Source of the DNA: Epiperipatus broadwayi
Lineage: Eukaryota > Onychophora > Udeonychophora > Euonychophora > Peripatidae
Reading direction: 5' to 3'
Length of the DNA: 64,000 bases
Assembly (NCBI GenBank): GCA_028023455.1
Contig: JAQFVV010012991.1
Span: forward strand, 274,580 to 338,579
Within the stretch, counting starts at the first letter, position 1. Each line of letters begins with the position of its first letter. The position numbers and the translations under genes are program-made. Shown one piece after another: positions 1 to 11,297 of this stretch. The notes under the pieces are model-generated. The model did no database searches and had not been told where the DNA came from. It saw only the letters and a program-made list of their open reading frames with translations.

Positions 1-296
1 TACAGGCACTCTTCATATACCTAAAACCTAATTGTAAGCCTGTCCATTAAAGTATGAAGATTTGTTATCTTAATAAAAAACCTGAGCACTGATTATCTAT
101 GTGTGTGAGAGTTGATAATCTGGACCAAGTGGTGAGTGCTGGTTTAGCATGAAATACATATATTGGTGATTATTGATCTTTTCTACATGTGTGTGATCAT
201 GTGTATCAGTGATATGAGAGAGTGGGGATAGTTGAAAAGTGTGTGAAAGTCTGAGTTCAAATTCTCTATATTTATATTAAATAAAGCCAAATAATC
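1..296 (+). repeat. Dispersed tRNA-like repeat, family F2
   Basis: This copy shares long blocks with the repeats near 37880-37945 and 38910-39100, including GTCCATTAAAGT, CACTGATTAT and GTGAGTGCT. Near 230-285 it holds a T-arm-like box B, GAGTTCAAATTCTC, close to the pol III consensus GGTTCRAATCC. I infer a tRNA-related SINE-like repeat. Box A is not convincing. The left edge may lie outside the window. Confidence 0.55.
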
Positions 297-689
297 GAAT
301 TTTCATCTGAGATAAGTCAACGCACACAGGAAAGAAAAAATATGAAAATATTTTTAAAATATCCATTTAGAGGAATACCTGAAATTTTGTACAATGGTAT
401 ATATAATGTAAGGATATACAATAAATATACTACTATAATTTTTCCATCTCCTCACATGCTTACAAGTATGGATATAAACATACAAAAAGGGCAAGTGATA
501 CTCAAAATGCCATTCTAAAAAAACTGATTGCTATTAATTCCCCCAGACCTCTACTCTCATATATTTCATCATCGAATTCACTATTTATGTAGAGCTAATT
601 ATGACAATTCAATTTACACCTGCATCTTTTTTTATGCACTCATTAGACGAGCAATGAACAATGCTCTATCTTGCAGACAGATCTAAAAA
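297..689. other. No feature recognised
   Basis: AT-rich sequence with stop codons in every frame. I see no repeat match elsewhere in the window. Confidence 0.5.
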
Positions 690-1000
690 GCAATCAGACA
701 GCCAAATAAATCATTTCTCCATTGTATTCTGTCCATTGTTGAGATCTTCAATTCCACATATTTTTTCCCATCTCTTATATCATCCAGCAAGAACACTCTT
801 CTTCATCCTTTCTTCCATTTTCATTCATCATATCTTCCAAAGTATTCTTCATTCTCCTATCCTTTTTTTCTTAGTACATATCCAATACAGCATGTCTAAT
901 TTTCTCAATCAATCTTCTTTTTTAATTTATTCATTACAAAACTTTATCATTTGTCATTTTATTCATCCAACTAATTTTTCCATTTCTTCTCACAACCACT
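690..1000 (-). pseudogene. Decayed LINE C-terminal fragment
   Basis: On the minus strand, broken frames give peptides typical of the end of a non-LTR reverse-transcriptase protein. They include KIRHAVLDMY, a glycine/arginine-rich stretch before a WMI segment, and KKYVELKISTMDRIQWR near 700-790. The general pattern (basic linker, then aromatic and Asp-Arg-x-x-Trp) is known from many LINE ORFs. Frameshifts and stops separate the pieces. The open frame of 134 codons on the opposite strand here is only the shadow of this remnant. Confidence 0.4.
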
Positions 1001-3348
1001 TCTCAAAGGCTTCCAATCTGTTTCTAACTTTTTCTTTCCTTCATTCATCTTCAGTTAAAATCTGAGCAATTAATCACTCAAATATTCTACTTAATATTTC
1101 ACACATGTACAATAATAAGCACTTAATTAATCTTTTCCTTAATTCTCTCCCAAAAGATTCATCAAATATTTTCTTTGCTAATGCTATTCATATTTAAATT
1201 AAATATATTAACAATTGTTAATAGCCATTTTATATAGGGGATCATTTGACTAGATATAATATTATATGTTTTAAGGGTATGTGGAGGTTAAATTTTGTAG
1301 GATATCTAAGATATCGAGTTTGAATAAAAAAAATGGTAGGAATTAATAAAATTCATGATGAAGTTTAATATCTGGTAAAACTGTTTTAAATTGAGTTTAT
1401 AGTTTGTGCCTGAACTAAAAATTAATTGCTAATCTATGGCTAATAAGATTTTTAATATGTAATATTATCACGTGACAACATTCAAGGAAATGTCTTGGAA
1501 TTTTTGCCACTTAATGTAAACTTTAGTTATGAACAGATGCCTATTAAACTCCAATTTAGTGATATACTATCCAATATCCTCAACTGGTTTCTAACTTATG
1601 GATTTAAATGGAGGGCTTTTGGGTCTGGAAGCAGTGCACCTGAAACATTTGAACCTAATACACCTTTTTGTCTAGCAGTCATCTCAAACAACTGTCTCAA
1701 ACTGAAGAACACATCATCTATTGATTATGAAAGCTGATATTAAGTGGCAAAAGAATGAGAAAAAAAATTGATGTAAAGTAGGTCATGTGATGATATAGTG
1801 GTTAAACTGAATTGTAATAAAAATATATAACAGTGTTGTGACAATAGGAAAAGTTACAGGAAAGAACAAAAGACCCATTATGAAATTGTTTGAGGCAATA
1901 AGAAGGCAAAGACTGGTGTGAAATATATATATAAATGAGGAGTAAGATGATGATGATGATGATAAGAAGAGGAAGAAGAAGAAGAGGAGGAGGAGGAGAA
2001 GAAGAACATCAAAAAGAAGAATGCCTACAATAGACAATACTTTTTGAAGTTCCAAATGAGTTAAATAAAAAAGTGACACAAAACTTGATCTATAAAGAAT
2101 GAAAAGCTCCAGAAAAATGATAGAATTACTATAAATAGTTTTAAAAGACTTATATGAGGAAAAAAATGTTATAAAAGCTGTATATTAAATATTCAAATGA
2201 TATGAGGTGCAAAGAGATGCACTGGCATTGATATTTTAAAAAGGTGAAAGAAAAAAAAGACATTTGAAGTTATAGACATTGGTTTCCAATTACTTATGCC
2301 TAAGGTTATTACTATGGTAATTACAACTTGTCTACAGAATATCCCAGGGCTTATCACTGATGAAAGCCACAAGCTAGAATTTAGTCTGTGGATGTTTGAT
2401 GAGATGGCATTAGATAGGAATTTTATGCACAAATCTTCCTGCATTCATTTATTATGAAGACTTTCACTTTATGGCCTACTGTATAAAGAGTTTGGTAATC
2501 TGGGATGATTATTCTGTTATTAATTAAAGAATTTTGACTCCATAAAAGAAGCAAGAAAAGAAAAGTGTAGATGACATTTGAAATGATTCATAAAAATCAT
2601 TGGACAAAATTTTCAACCTTCCTTTTATATAAAATGGAGAGGAGTCCGTTTTATGACACATAGCCTTATTGTGCAGTAGCATGTTTAGTCAATCAAATAA
2701 TATATTGTTAAATATACAAATTTAGAGATTATTAAATGCTAGTAATAATAATAATTTATGTGACTTATGTATTTAATGTATTTTTATTAAAGGCTTTTTA
2801 TTGAATAAAAATGAAAGGAAAATAATTTAAAATTTCATGTGTCTAATTTATATAATTAGAAATTTGCAAAAATTAAAATTTTCAAATCAATCTACTATTT
2901 TTAAAATTAACAAAGTAATTAAAGAATAAAATAAACAGGTGAAAGATTATAGATTTTTTTTTTCAAAAAAAACATCATAGATAAGCAAATTAACTTCTTA
3001 GTTCTTGAAAATGTTTTTTTACTAACAGATAGGTGGCAGTATAATAGACTAAAAATCAGGTTAACTAGAATATTGATTATTATTCTTTATTCAATCTGTA
3101 TCTAGTCTAACCAGAGTACTCAATCACTGAGTACTCTGAATGTAGATTTGCTGCAGCTAGCAGCTTTAACATAGTAGGAAAAGATCAATATGTTTTATAA
3201 GTTGTTTTAACAATAAATCTTTGTAATATCAATAGAGAAAACTTTATTGTTGTTTTAAAAAAAGTTAAAAAAGTACCTACTAGTGTGAAAGAGTATTTTT
3301 CAAATATATTTTTCATCTGCAATGTTTGTAATTTATGATTCTACTTAC
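1001..3348. other. No gene recognised; one simple-sequence tract
   Basis: The stretch is AT-rich. It holds a GAT/GAA/GAG purine tract at about 1948-2008 and an unrecognised 80-codon open frame at 1495-1737 with no motif I know. At 1786-1812 the sequence GATATAGTGGTTAAAC resembles a tRNA box A. At 2350-2400 there is a weak match to the CTGATGAA core seen in several repeats of this window. Confidence 0.4.
1948..2008. repeat. (GAT)n/(GAA)n/(GAG)n microsatellite
   Basis: Tandem trinucleotides: six GAT units followed by mixed GAA and GAG. It creates long spurious open frames on the minus strand. Confidence 0.9.
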
Positions 3349-3461
3349 GACTTATCTTTTACTAAGCACAACATTATTGGAAAAACAGTGGGAGATGCAC
3401 TTCTAGTGGTTCTTAGATACACTGTTTTTCCAATGATGTTGTGCTTAGCAAAAGATAACTT
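3349..3461. repeat. Foldback element with about 42-bp arms
   Basis: The left arm reads CTTTTACTAAGCACAACAT and the right arm ATGTTGTGCTTAGCAAAAG. Both arms also contain the complementary blocks GGAAAAACAGTG and CACTGTTTTTCC. About 30 bp separate the arms. No target duplication is clear. This is consistent with a small MITE or foldback element. Confidence 0.7.
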
Positions 3462-4064
3462 ACCAAGACTAACGAAACAACTATTGCTAGCATTACTCTG
3501 AATTGCAGGTGCGATGGTTAATTACCATAATCAAAACATAAAAACATCAACAAACTAGTAAAACCAATCTGTATTTTATACTGACAGATAAACCAAATAT
3601 GTTATTTATAAATAAATATCTACAAAAGTGAAATTAACAGGGTCACAGCTTCAAGAATCAGTAGATTTGGGTTTAATTAAAACAATACCAGTGAGACATT
3701 TTATTATTTCATTTAAAAGAGATCTAATTATAAAGTGTTTCTAATTTCTAATTTTGTAAAAGAATTATTTGATAATATCAAGATTTATCTTGTAATGGTT
3801 TCTTGTGGTAATTTTTATATCTATCAATTTTCAAATGCCCTAATTTTATACTATTTTTTAAAGTGAATAGGTGTTCATTTCAGCATCTTCCTAAATATGT
3901 TATTTTACCAAAATCAAATTAGTGTAAATTTACCTCATGTAGTCTAAGTTTTATGCTACTTTTTTGTGGTTTTTCATTGTTACCACTTATAGTCAACTCT
4001 TAAGTAATATTGTTCTTTCATTGTTTATGAACTATGGTTATATATTTTTCATTTTTTATATATG
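3462..4064. other. No feature recognised
   Basis: AT-rich sequence without a long open frame or a repeat match. Confidence 0.5.
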
Positions 4065-4293
4065 TATTATATTTTTAAACCACTAAACATCACATGATCA
4101 CCATCTCTTATGCTAGCACCATAACTGTTATTAAACAGGCAAAACTCTCCATACAGTAGTGCCATCCTGTGCCAACCAGGATAATCAAGGGCTGCCAGAA
4201 GGCTTGTACATAAAATCCCCATCTAGTGCCTACTCATGGTTGGTACAGGGTGGCACTATTGTATGAAGAGTTTTGCCTCTTTATTATATTTTT
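4065..4293. mobile_element. Foldback retroposon F1, copy 1, with target duplication
   Basis: The 205-bp element 4077-4281 is flanked by TATTATATTTTT at 4065-4076 and 4282-4293, an exact 12-bp duplication. It begins AAACCACTAAACATCAC and ends GTTTTGCCTC. Inside, GCAAAACTCTCCATACAGT is inverted as TTGTATGAAGAGTTTTGC, so a transcript would fold into a hairpin. An AT-rich target duplication of this length is typical of target-primed (LINE-driven) retroposition, not of DNA transposons. This copy lacks most of the central core present in the 311-bp copy at 37154. Confidence 0.8.
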
Positions 4294-4869
4294 TGTAAGT
4301 AATTTTTAGAATAATAAAAATCAAATGTATTTTATCATAAGACAAATATAAATATAATGAGAAATAGTTCTAAACAAGCTTAGAGCTATTAGCATGTTCA
4401 TTATATTTACATTTGTAAATACAAGCTTATTAAATTAAGTCACATGATGTACGACTCAATTTTCTTACTGTTATACTTTGCTGGGGGAGGGTATTATATT
4501 ACTAAGGCTATTAATATATGGTGGATCTGAATTTTGTTCATCCTCATATAGATATTTAAGTTAGATAGCTGGATTTAAAGACATATAGATGTCTGAAAAT
4601 TTCAGATTTTTTACTTAATAGTTAAATATTTGATAAATGCTGAGCAGGAGTTTGTATTTTAGATCTAATGTCTGAATGTCCTAGTGTCTCACTGATGACA
4701 GCCATCAGCTCCAAACCGGTTTGGGGATAGGGATAATTCTAAATATAAATTTTAAATGCTTTCTTGCTCATTATATTTATTCATTATATTTATATTTACA
4801 TTTATAAACACGAGTTTATTAAATTAAGTCATGTGATGTATGACTTGATTTTCTTATTCTTATCACAGT
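4294..4869 (+). repeat. Repeat family F5 with CTGATGA core
   Basis: A block at about 4385-4480 recurs at 4760-4865 (ATTAAATTAAGTCA followed by ATGATGTACGACT or its variant). Between them, 4620-4740 matches the reverse complement of 33455-33560, including TGCTGAGC, ATCTAATGTCTGAATGTCCT and the core TCACTGATGACAGCC followed by AAACCGGTTTGGGGAT. No coding sequence is seen. Confidence 0.55.
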
Positions 4870-5714
4870 ACCCAATTGCATTCAACTGAACTCAATTTCC
4901 AGAACTATAAAAATTTTGTGCTATATTGCTTTTTGTGTGGTACACAGTATGAAGTTTTCATACATGTGGCCTAATAGAAAAACAAGATGTTGACAAGGCC
5001 ATTTTCCCCCAAAATTACATATTTCAACTGTCAACTCATTCATTTTACACAAAACTTTTAAGTAGTCAAAGAAAATTTAACTATGAATTTTTTTAAAAGC
5101 ATTAGCAAAATGAACTTTATATCGTGTTTTGGGGACATTAGGAAGGTCTGAAAATACTAATACTGACAGTTGCAATAATGTAAATGACAAAAGACTTAGG
5201 GTAAAGCGGGTTTATAATCATTTTAAATTTATTTTTATTTGTTCTACTTTTTTTAAATGGCTGCTTGTAATTATACTCTAAAGTAGCACTTTTCTAATGA
5301 GCGTGATATTTTACCTAGTAACGATGATATTATGAAATTGATTTTTTCTATCCTTTTTTTTTATACTTTAAGACTTTGGGAGGAAGATTGTCTTGCCATT
5401 TCTTGTGTAGTGGAGAAAATTTATTTTACATTAAGATAATTTTCTAACATATTAATATTAAGTTATAGCATGGAGAAATCAAAAAACATTTATTCTATAT
5501 CTCAATCTCTATAATTCATTGACAGATAATAAAAAAAAAACTCTAGAAAAGTAAAACAACTATTTAACTAAAGTACACTTATGTAGATGCTAAATGTTCA
5601 TATTTCTATCTCCTAATTTGAACACATATATAATTTTGATGCAGTTACTCCAATTTCTTTGTTTTCTTATTATTAATAATCCTGCATGAAATGCATTTAA
5701 CTAGTTAAGAGTTT
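4870..5714. other. No feature recognised
   Basis: AT-rich sequence without a recognised repeat or coding signal. Confidence 0.5.
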
Positions 5715-5874
5715 TAGCACGTGTGCGTGTGCGGTGCAACTGTTCCCAAAAGCTATTAATGTAAAATAGATATGAAGGCAAGATCCTTTGAAAGCGCTCA
5801 GCTCGATTGTTTTTAGTTATCTATTTAGTTATTTAGTTTTTGGGAACAGTTGCGCCGCACACGCACACGTGCTA
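5713..5874. mobile_element. Small MITE with GC-rich terminal inverted repeats
   Basis: Terminal arms of about 37 bp read TAGCACGTGTGCGTGTGCGG...CTGTTCCC and its complement GGGAACAG...CCGCACACGCACACGTGCTA. They match with about one mismatch over a 160-bp element that has no coding capacity. The TA at each outer end is consistent with a TA target duplication, as in Tc1/mariner-type MITEs, but a two-base duplication cannot be proved from one copy. The arms are much richer in GC than their surroundings. Confidence 0.7.
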
Positions 5875-6448
5875 GAATATATATATTTCCCAAAAGTAAA
5901 AAATTATTTGACTTAATAGTTAAGAGTTTGTAAATTTGTGTGATCTTTATCTATAATGTCATGCTTTATGCTAGCTAGAATCTGAAAGCAAAACTTAAGA
6001 AGAATTTATTTTAAAATGCAGAGAAATTAATGATGTTTGTAGGATAAATATCCCTTCATTTGTGATGATGGTATAGTATACAAATATCATTTGTCAAAAT
6101 TCAGAACAAATAAAGCTATCTTTATCAAATTATTATTCTTGACAACCTATTAGATATAAAGGATATACCTTGAAATATAACCATATTTTGAAAGAAGATT
6201 ATTTCAGAGTAATTCCAAACAAAATAAAATCCTCATTTTAATTAACATAAGCAGTTTATGGTTTTGATGTAATCTTACTTCATAGTCAAAAGCTAAATAT
6301 GCAAGAGATATTAATTGATTCATAAGTTATATTATATTACGATCAAATATATCAATTTAGCTAAAACATAAGAAATTCCATCACCATTAAAATATATATT
6401 TAAAGAAAAAGAAAAACAGACAATAGATTCTATTTGCTCAAAATAATA
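5875..6448. other. No feature recognised
   Basis: AT-rich sequence, stops in all frames, no repeat match. Confidence 0.5.
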
Positions 6449-7275
6449 TTTATCTTTATAAAGACTCTACCCTGTGCTGAGATTTGAAAGGACTCTCTAT
6501 AGTCAAAAAAACTCCATTGTGTGACTATTATAAACAATGAATGTGCATATGATAAGGATTAAACCCTTTCTCTGTTTAATTGCATACTTTCTATTCGCTT
6601 AATAAATATTCAGAACATCACATCAGTTTCTATATTTCCATTAGAAAAGATTGTAAATCACAAGATTTCACATACATTAATTCATGAAGAAAATAGTGGA
6701 CTTAAAGTGAAGAGGATAATAGCTTCACACTCTCAAATCAAAATGCATCAAGTTGACTATATAAGTGGAAATTTAGGTTAAAGATAAGACAGCCATTCTT
6801 ATCTTTATAAAGTTACTATCTTGCATTGAGATTTGGGAGATCCCTCTACAGTGAAAAAACTATACTGTTTGACTGTGCATATGATAAAGGTTAACGCTTT
6901 TCTCTATTTAATTATAACTTTCTATGTAGTTAATAAATAATCAGAACATCACATCAGTTTCTATATTTCCATTAGAAAAGATCATAATATTAACTCGCTG
7001 TAAATCACAAGATTTTGCATAAGTTAATTTGTGAAGAAAATAGTGGACTTAAAAAGTGAAAAGAGAATTAGCTTCAAATCAAGATGCTTCAGATTGGCCT
7101 ATATAAGTGGGAATTTAGGTTAAAGATAATATGGCTGTTCTTATCTTTATAAAGTCAATATCTTCTACTGAGGTTTGAGAGATCCCTCTATATTCAAAAA
7201 ACCACATTGTTTGACTATTATAGACATTGAAGATGCATATGATAAAGGTTAAAGTCTTATTCTATTTAATTAGTA
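6449..7275. repeat. Tandem repeat F4, period about 345 bp, 2.4 copies
   Basis: The anchor TTATCTTTATAAAG recurs at 6450, 6797 and 7141, with long matches after each: GAGATTTG..., a variant of GATCCCTCTA, and GCATATGATAAAGGTTAA. Copies also share CATCACATCAGTTTCTATAT and AGAAAATAGTGGACTTAAA. The unit contains a short stem, AAAGATAAGA...TCTTATCTTT. Related single or inverted copies lie at 25235-25420 and 43541-44060, so the unit is dispersed as well as locally tandem. No coding capacity is seen. Confidence 0.8.
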
Positions 7276-7317
7276 TCCATACAAAATAATTTGAACAACA
7301 GAATATATGTTTAAATG

Positions 7318-7493
7318 TATGCGATATAAGCTTTAAATTTATAAAGTTGGCAAAATTTGCCTAGTGCATTTTCGACCAATTAATTGTATGAGTCATGGAT
7401 ATGGCATTAACTATGACTAGTACAATTAATTAATCAAAAGTGCATTAAGCAAATTTTACTAATCTTACGAATTTAAAGTTTATCTCATATGCG
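7318..7493. repeat. Imperfect foldback element, arms about 72 bp
   Basis: The left arm (AGCTTTAAATTTATAAAG...AGTGCATTTTCGACC...AATTAATTGTA) pairs with the right arm (TACAATTAATT...AAAAGTGCATTAAGC...ATTTAAAGTTTATC). The outer ends ATGCGATATAA and CTCATATGCG also pair loosely. There is no coding sequence. Confidence 0.65.
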
Positions 7494-7659
7494 TTTATGC
7501 GTACACTCTGTTTGTTACATTTCTCTGAGATACAGCTTACTAAAATTTTTTGACATTACATGTATTAAAATAATTTTTAATATACAATATAAATTAATGT
7601 TTGTCTGAAAGTTTGCAAGGATGACATTTTACTTGTAATTATATGCCAGACTATTTGTG

Positions 7660-7828
7660 AATGTCATCTAGTTTAAATTGTTCAAATACATTCAACTATT
7701 AATAATAACCTGCAGATTAGCATATATGGTACAACTTCTCAATAGAAGCATTCTCTTCTTTTCTTCAGTATTGCTGGCTTAACTTTGATGCTACCAGTAT
7801 GGCAATTGGATTGGTGATGGTATCTCCA
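7660..7828 (-). mobile_element. Decayed SINE-like copy, family F6
   Basis: On the minus strand this stretch aligns with one arm and the centre of the large foldback at 11298-11747. Shared blocks are the T-arm-like start, GCCAGCAA(T/C)AC followed by TGAAGAA, a CTATTGAGAAGTTGTACC variant, and AGTTGAATGTATTTG. It abuts the 3' end of the LINE remnant that follows, so it may be an insertion or part of that LINE's 3' UTR. Confidence 0.5.
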
Positions 7829-9345
7829 TATCATTTCCACAACATAATCTTTGTCAACTCTACAGCCTTTATATCTAAATCCCCCTTATCTTTTTCCAAA
7901 CCCAGCCTAAAAACCAATAGTCTACTTTCTGTATAATCACTTTTTTTATATTTATTTTTCCATAACTTCATTATATGTGCTCTTTCTGTTTTCAAGCATT
8001 TATATTTAATTAACAGATGCCTAATATTTTCTATTTCTTCCTTACATAATTTACAGACTAAATCACCCATATTTTTCATTTACATGTATATTCTTTTGTT
8101 GCTAAAGATCCTGTTCGAGCCTTAAACAATAAACTATTTTCCTTACTATTATCATATATTAACTTGCACCTAATATTCTGTTTATTTCTATATATATTTA
8201 AACTCTTTTTACTCTCCATACTATTTCTCCATCTCTCTAACTCCCTAGTCTTTATTAATAAATCTATTCTTTTATCCCATTCCTTACCACTATAACACTC
8301 AACAATCCTCCTAACACAATCATCCCATCTTTTGTACAAATATGCTGATATAAATTCTTTATCCAAATCTTTTGCATACCGTATTACCTTTCTCACCCAT
8401 CTTGTTGCCTGCCCTTTACTCATAACCCAATTAAATACTATTTTGGATATTCTTTTATTATCTTATGAACTGCAATCTACCAAACATTTTCATTTTACTT
8501 TTTGCATCTCTCATATGAAAACTTGACCATCCCATTTCTCTTTGAATTGCCTCCCTTGCTGTCCATACATCTGCATCCAATTCATGTCTTTTTACTTCCC
8601 TTTGAACTTTTTCTAAGTAATTTAATACCCCATTACTAACATATAATGCATCATTACCATATGTTAACCCTACTACTGCAACTCCTTTCCATATAATTCT
8701 AGCTACATCATATTTATTATATGAAAACACTGTTAATTTCTTTATCAATCCCTTTTTTTTCTTTGCTTCATTTATCAATTTTTTCTCCCATTCATCCAAA
8801 TTATTTTTCTGATTACTTAAAATAATTCCCAAATAACTATATCTATTCACCACACTTAACTTAATATTTCCCAATAAAAATTCTACATCTTCTCTCTCCC
8901 CAGTATTAACCATGATTATATTTGATTTTTCTTCACTAAATTTAATCCCCATCTCTTTACCCACCCTTGCACATGTCCTCAAGATAACTTCCATATCTTC
9001 TCTTCTTTCTGCACATAAAAATATATAATCCACAAAAAAAAAAAGACCTGACAAAATACATACTCCCTTACTACCTATTAACGGTATCTCTATCCCTCTT
9101 TCTAATCTTTCTACTACTCTTTCCATTTCAGTCAAATACAACACAAACAAAATAGGTGACATAGGGCATCCTTGCCTCAGTCCCACCCCATTTTTAACTT
9201 TAACTGATTCTATATTCCCTAATTGATATATATATATAATAATTATTTTCATATAATTTCTTAATAATATCTACTAAAGCTCCATCCATTCCCAAATTTT
9301 CTAAACTTATCCTTAATCTATTTCTATTTACTCTATCATGTGATG
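7829..9345 (-). pseudogene. Degenerate LINE reverse transcriptase with C-terminal zinc-finger-like domain
   Basis: Three minus-strand blocks (about 9252-8458, 8423-8076 and 8079-7831) follow each other as parts of one LINE protein. The first carries RT motifs: GLRQGCPMSPILFVLY, then FVDYIFLCAE where the catalytic box should read F/Y-x-D-D, then GIKFSEEKSNIIMV and YSYLGIIL. Upstream at 9345-9255 another frame adds an RVNRNRLRISLENLGMDG-type segment, so the reading frame breaks in a TA run near 9235. The last block has CKLCKEEIENIRHLL, a Cys/His motif seen at the C-terminus of several LINE clades. The catalytic Asp-Asp is lost (DY), and stops and frameshifts separate the blocks, so it is dead. 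It is 5'-truncated near 9345. I cannot name the clade with confidence. Confidence 0.85.
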
Positions 9346-10514
9346 TGATGTACTGTAGCGTCTTATTATGCACCTAAACAACTAAACACTATATTTTATT
9401 TTTGAATACAGCTTTGGATTTTTTAAAAATAAATTTTAAACAAACATTTTATAATACAATATTTTTTTAATATAAAAAAATAATAAAATTAGATATCTTT
9501 TTTCCATTTTTTCCAATCTTAATGTATAAAGTTGTTAACTGTGCGATTTAAACGTTATGAGTTCTGTCTCTATTTCCATAAGCCCTGTTAGTCTTACTGT
9601 GCGTTATTTTATTTTAAATGAATTTTTTTGTGCACAACATACCTTTATAAATAGATGTGGAATGATTGGACTACAACCCTAATGTAGGGTACGTGGCACT
9701 GTTATAATCATACATGTATAAATCGAAAAATCATTTTTTCATTTTTCACAGTAATTTTGAATATATATTATATGTATATAAACTCATGCAAGTTGGTCCA
9801 TGTTTGAACCCGTTTATAAAAATAAGTGATTTTTCAATTACTCGAGGTTGGTTTTTTTCACTCAAATTGTAACAATGCGTGATAGGTTGTAATACACATT
9901 TCCACTCTAAGTTTACTGATATTTGTTTTGTATTATTCATTTCTTGACACTATATCATTTTTTTTTGCTTTTTTTTTTTTTTTTTAGATTATTTTAAGAA
10001 AAATTAATCTTTTAGCCAACCTGCAATTTCCGGTTTAAAATTAATATTTGCATTAGCGCTAAATAAATTGCAAATTATGTCGAAATCGTTTCTCAAATAA
10101 TTTAGTGCGTCAACAATTTTCTCAATTACTACCTGAACAGTGGAGCGACCTGTTTAAACATGAAACACGCGTAATGCATGGTAATGTATTTCTTTGCCTC
10201 TATCATTTTAAAATGCAATAACCGTTAAGAGAAAGATTTCATTCGCAATAATCAAACAATTGATGTGCTTTTTGATTAATCAATATTTAATCGATGTTTT
10301 TATTATTATTATTTCTTTATCTTTTCTTTTATAGCGCATGAATCATAATATAAATAATAATAACTTATTTCACTTCATTTACAGAGTCCATCTATAAACC
10401 ATAACAAATTGCAGGTAATATAAATTATTGATAAAACGAAGGCTAAATTGATATTTCAAACTATTGTTAATATAACATGAAAAATTGGTTACAAATACAA
10501 AACAAAGCCAATAC
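9346..10514. other. No feature recognised
   Basis: AT-rich intergenic sequence with a poly-T run near 9960-9985. There is no repeat match and no coding signal beyond short chance frames. Confidence 0.5.
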
Positions 10515-10600
10515 AATATTTGCAAGAATATATATATATGTGTGTGTGTGTGTGTGAAATTCTATTAAAAAAAAAATTTCACATATATATATTCTTGCAA
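10515..10600. repeat. Hairpin with (TA)n and (TG)n
   Basis: TTTGCAAGAATATATATA is inverted as TATATATATTCTTGCAAAT across a (TG)n and poly-A centre. It lies directly before an RTE-like LINE tail fragment. Confidence 0.7.
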
Positions 10601-10830
10601 ATATTGCTAGAAGAGATGATTATAGATGGACAATTGAAATCTTAAACTGGATTCCAAGAGATTGTAAAAGATCCAGAACGAGATCACATGTGAGATGGCT
10701 GGATGAAATAAGAAAGTATGCAGTGGTGATGTGGAGAAGAGAAGCTAAAGATTGGAAAAAATGGTTTGAACTTGGAAAGTCCTTTTTCCAGCAGTGAATT
10801 GATAATGTTTGATGACGATGATTATATGTG
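10601..10830 (+). pseudogene. RTE-like LINE, 3' tail fragment (copy 1)
   Basis: The sequence matches the last 70 or so codons of the complete element at 27804. Translation gives [25 protein letters not shown] and VMWRREAKD, then a stop. It ends in a GATGATTATATG tail, similar to the trinucleotide tails of the other copies. The fragment is severely 5'-truncated, as is usual for LINE insertions. Several substitutions mark it as older than the 27-kb copy. Confidence 0.85.
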
Positions 10831-11297
10831 AAATTAACACAGCTTAATGTTTATGTAATTAAAGTGAGCAAATCACTTAACCTCGGACTATGAGAGGGCA
10901 GAAATGGACTATGGTACGTATGCATGTATTTGAAAAAGTAATAAAAGTCTATTATTTTTTTAAAATTTTACTATAGACAGTGTATGTATAATTGTCACTG
11001 GGGTCACTGCATGTGGGTGTGCAGGTTGTGCTGGCCAAAGTTACTTTATCATAGGTGCCAAGATACCAAGATTGTTAATAAAATTTATATGTAAATTAAA
11101 ATGTTTCACATTTTTTAAATCATTTCATTCTTACAAATACATTCTGAGTGTAAATACTGTTTATTTAAAGATAAGAGAAATATTTCATTACATAGATTTA
11201 TTGTGTCAATTGCCCAAGTTTTGAATTATCATCGCACTAAACTGAATAGGCTGACATCATTTCATGACAATAATTAATAAAGCTTATATGTAAATCT
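10831..11297. other. No feature recognised
   Basis: AT-rich sequence without a recognised repeat. Confidence 0.45.

Noticed and set aside
661-1065. 134-codon plus-strand frame as a gene
   Set aside because: It is the antisense of a decayed LINE protein fragment on the minus strand.
1495-1737. 80-codon frame as a host gene
   Set aside because: No motif, no splice or promoter context, and AT-rich chance composition. Left as unrecognised.
1783-2079. 98-codon minus-strand frame
   Set aside because: Its body is Ser/Leu/Phe runs from a GAT/GAA/GAG microsatellite.
6449-7275. Possible CRISPR-like or satellite array
   Set aside because: Three long direct copies without short repeats and unique spacers. 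It fits a local tandem duplication in a eukaryote.
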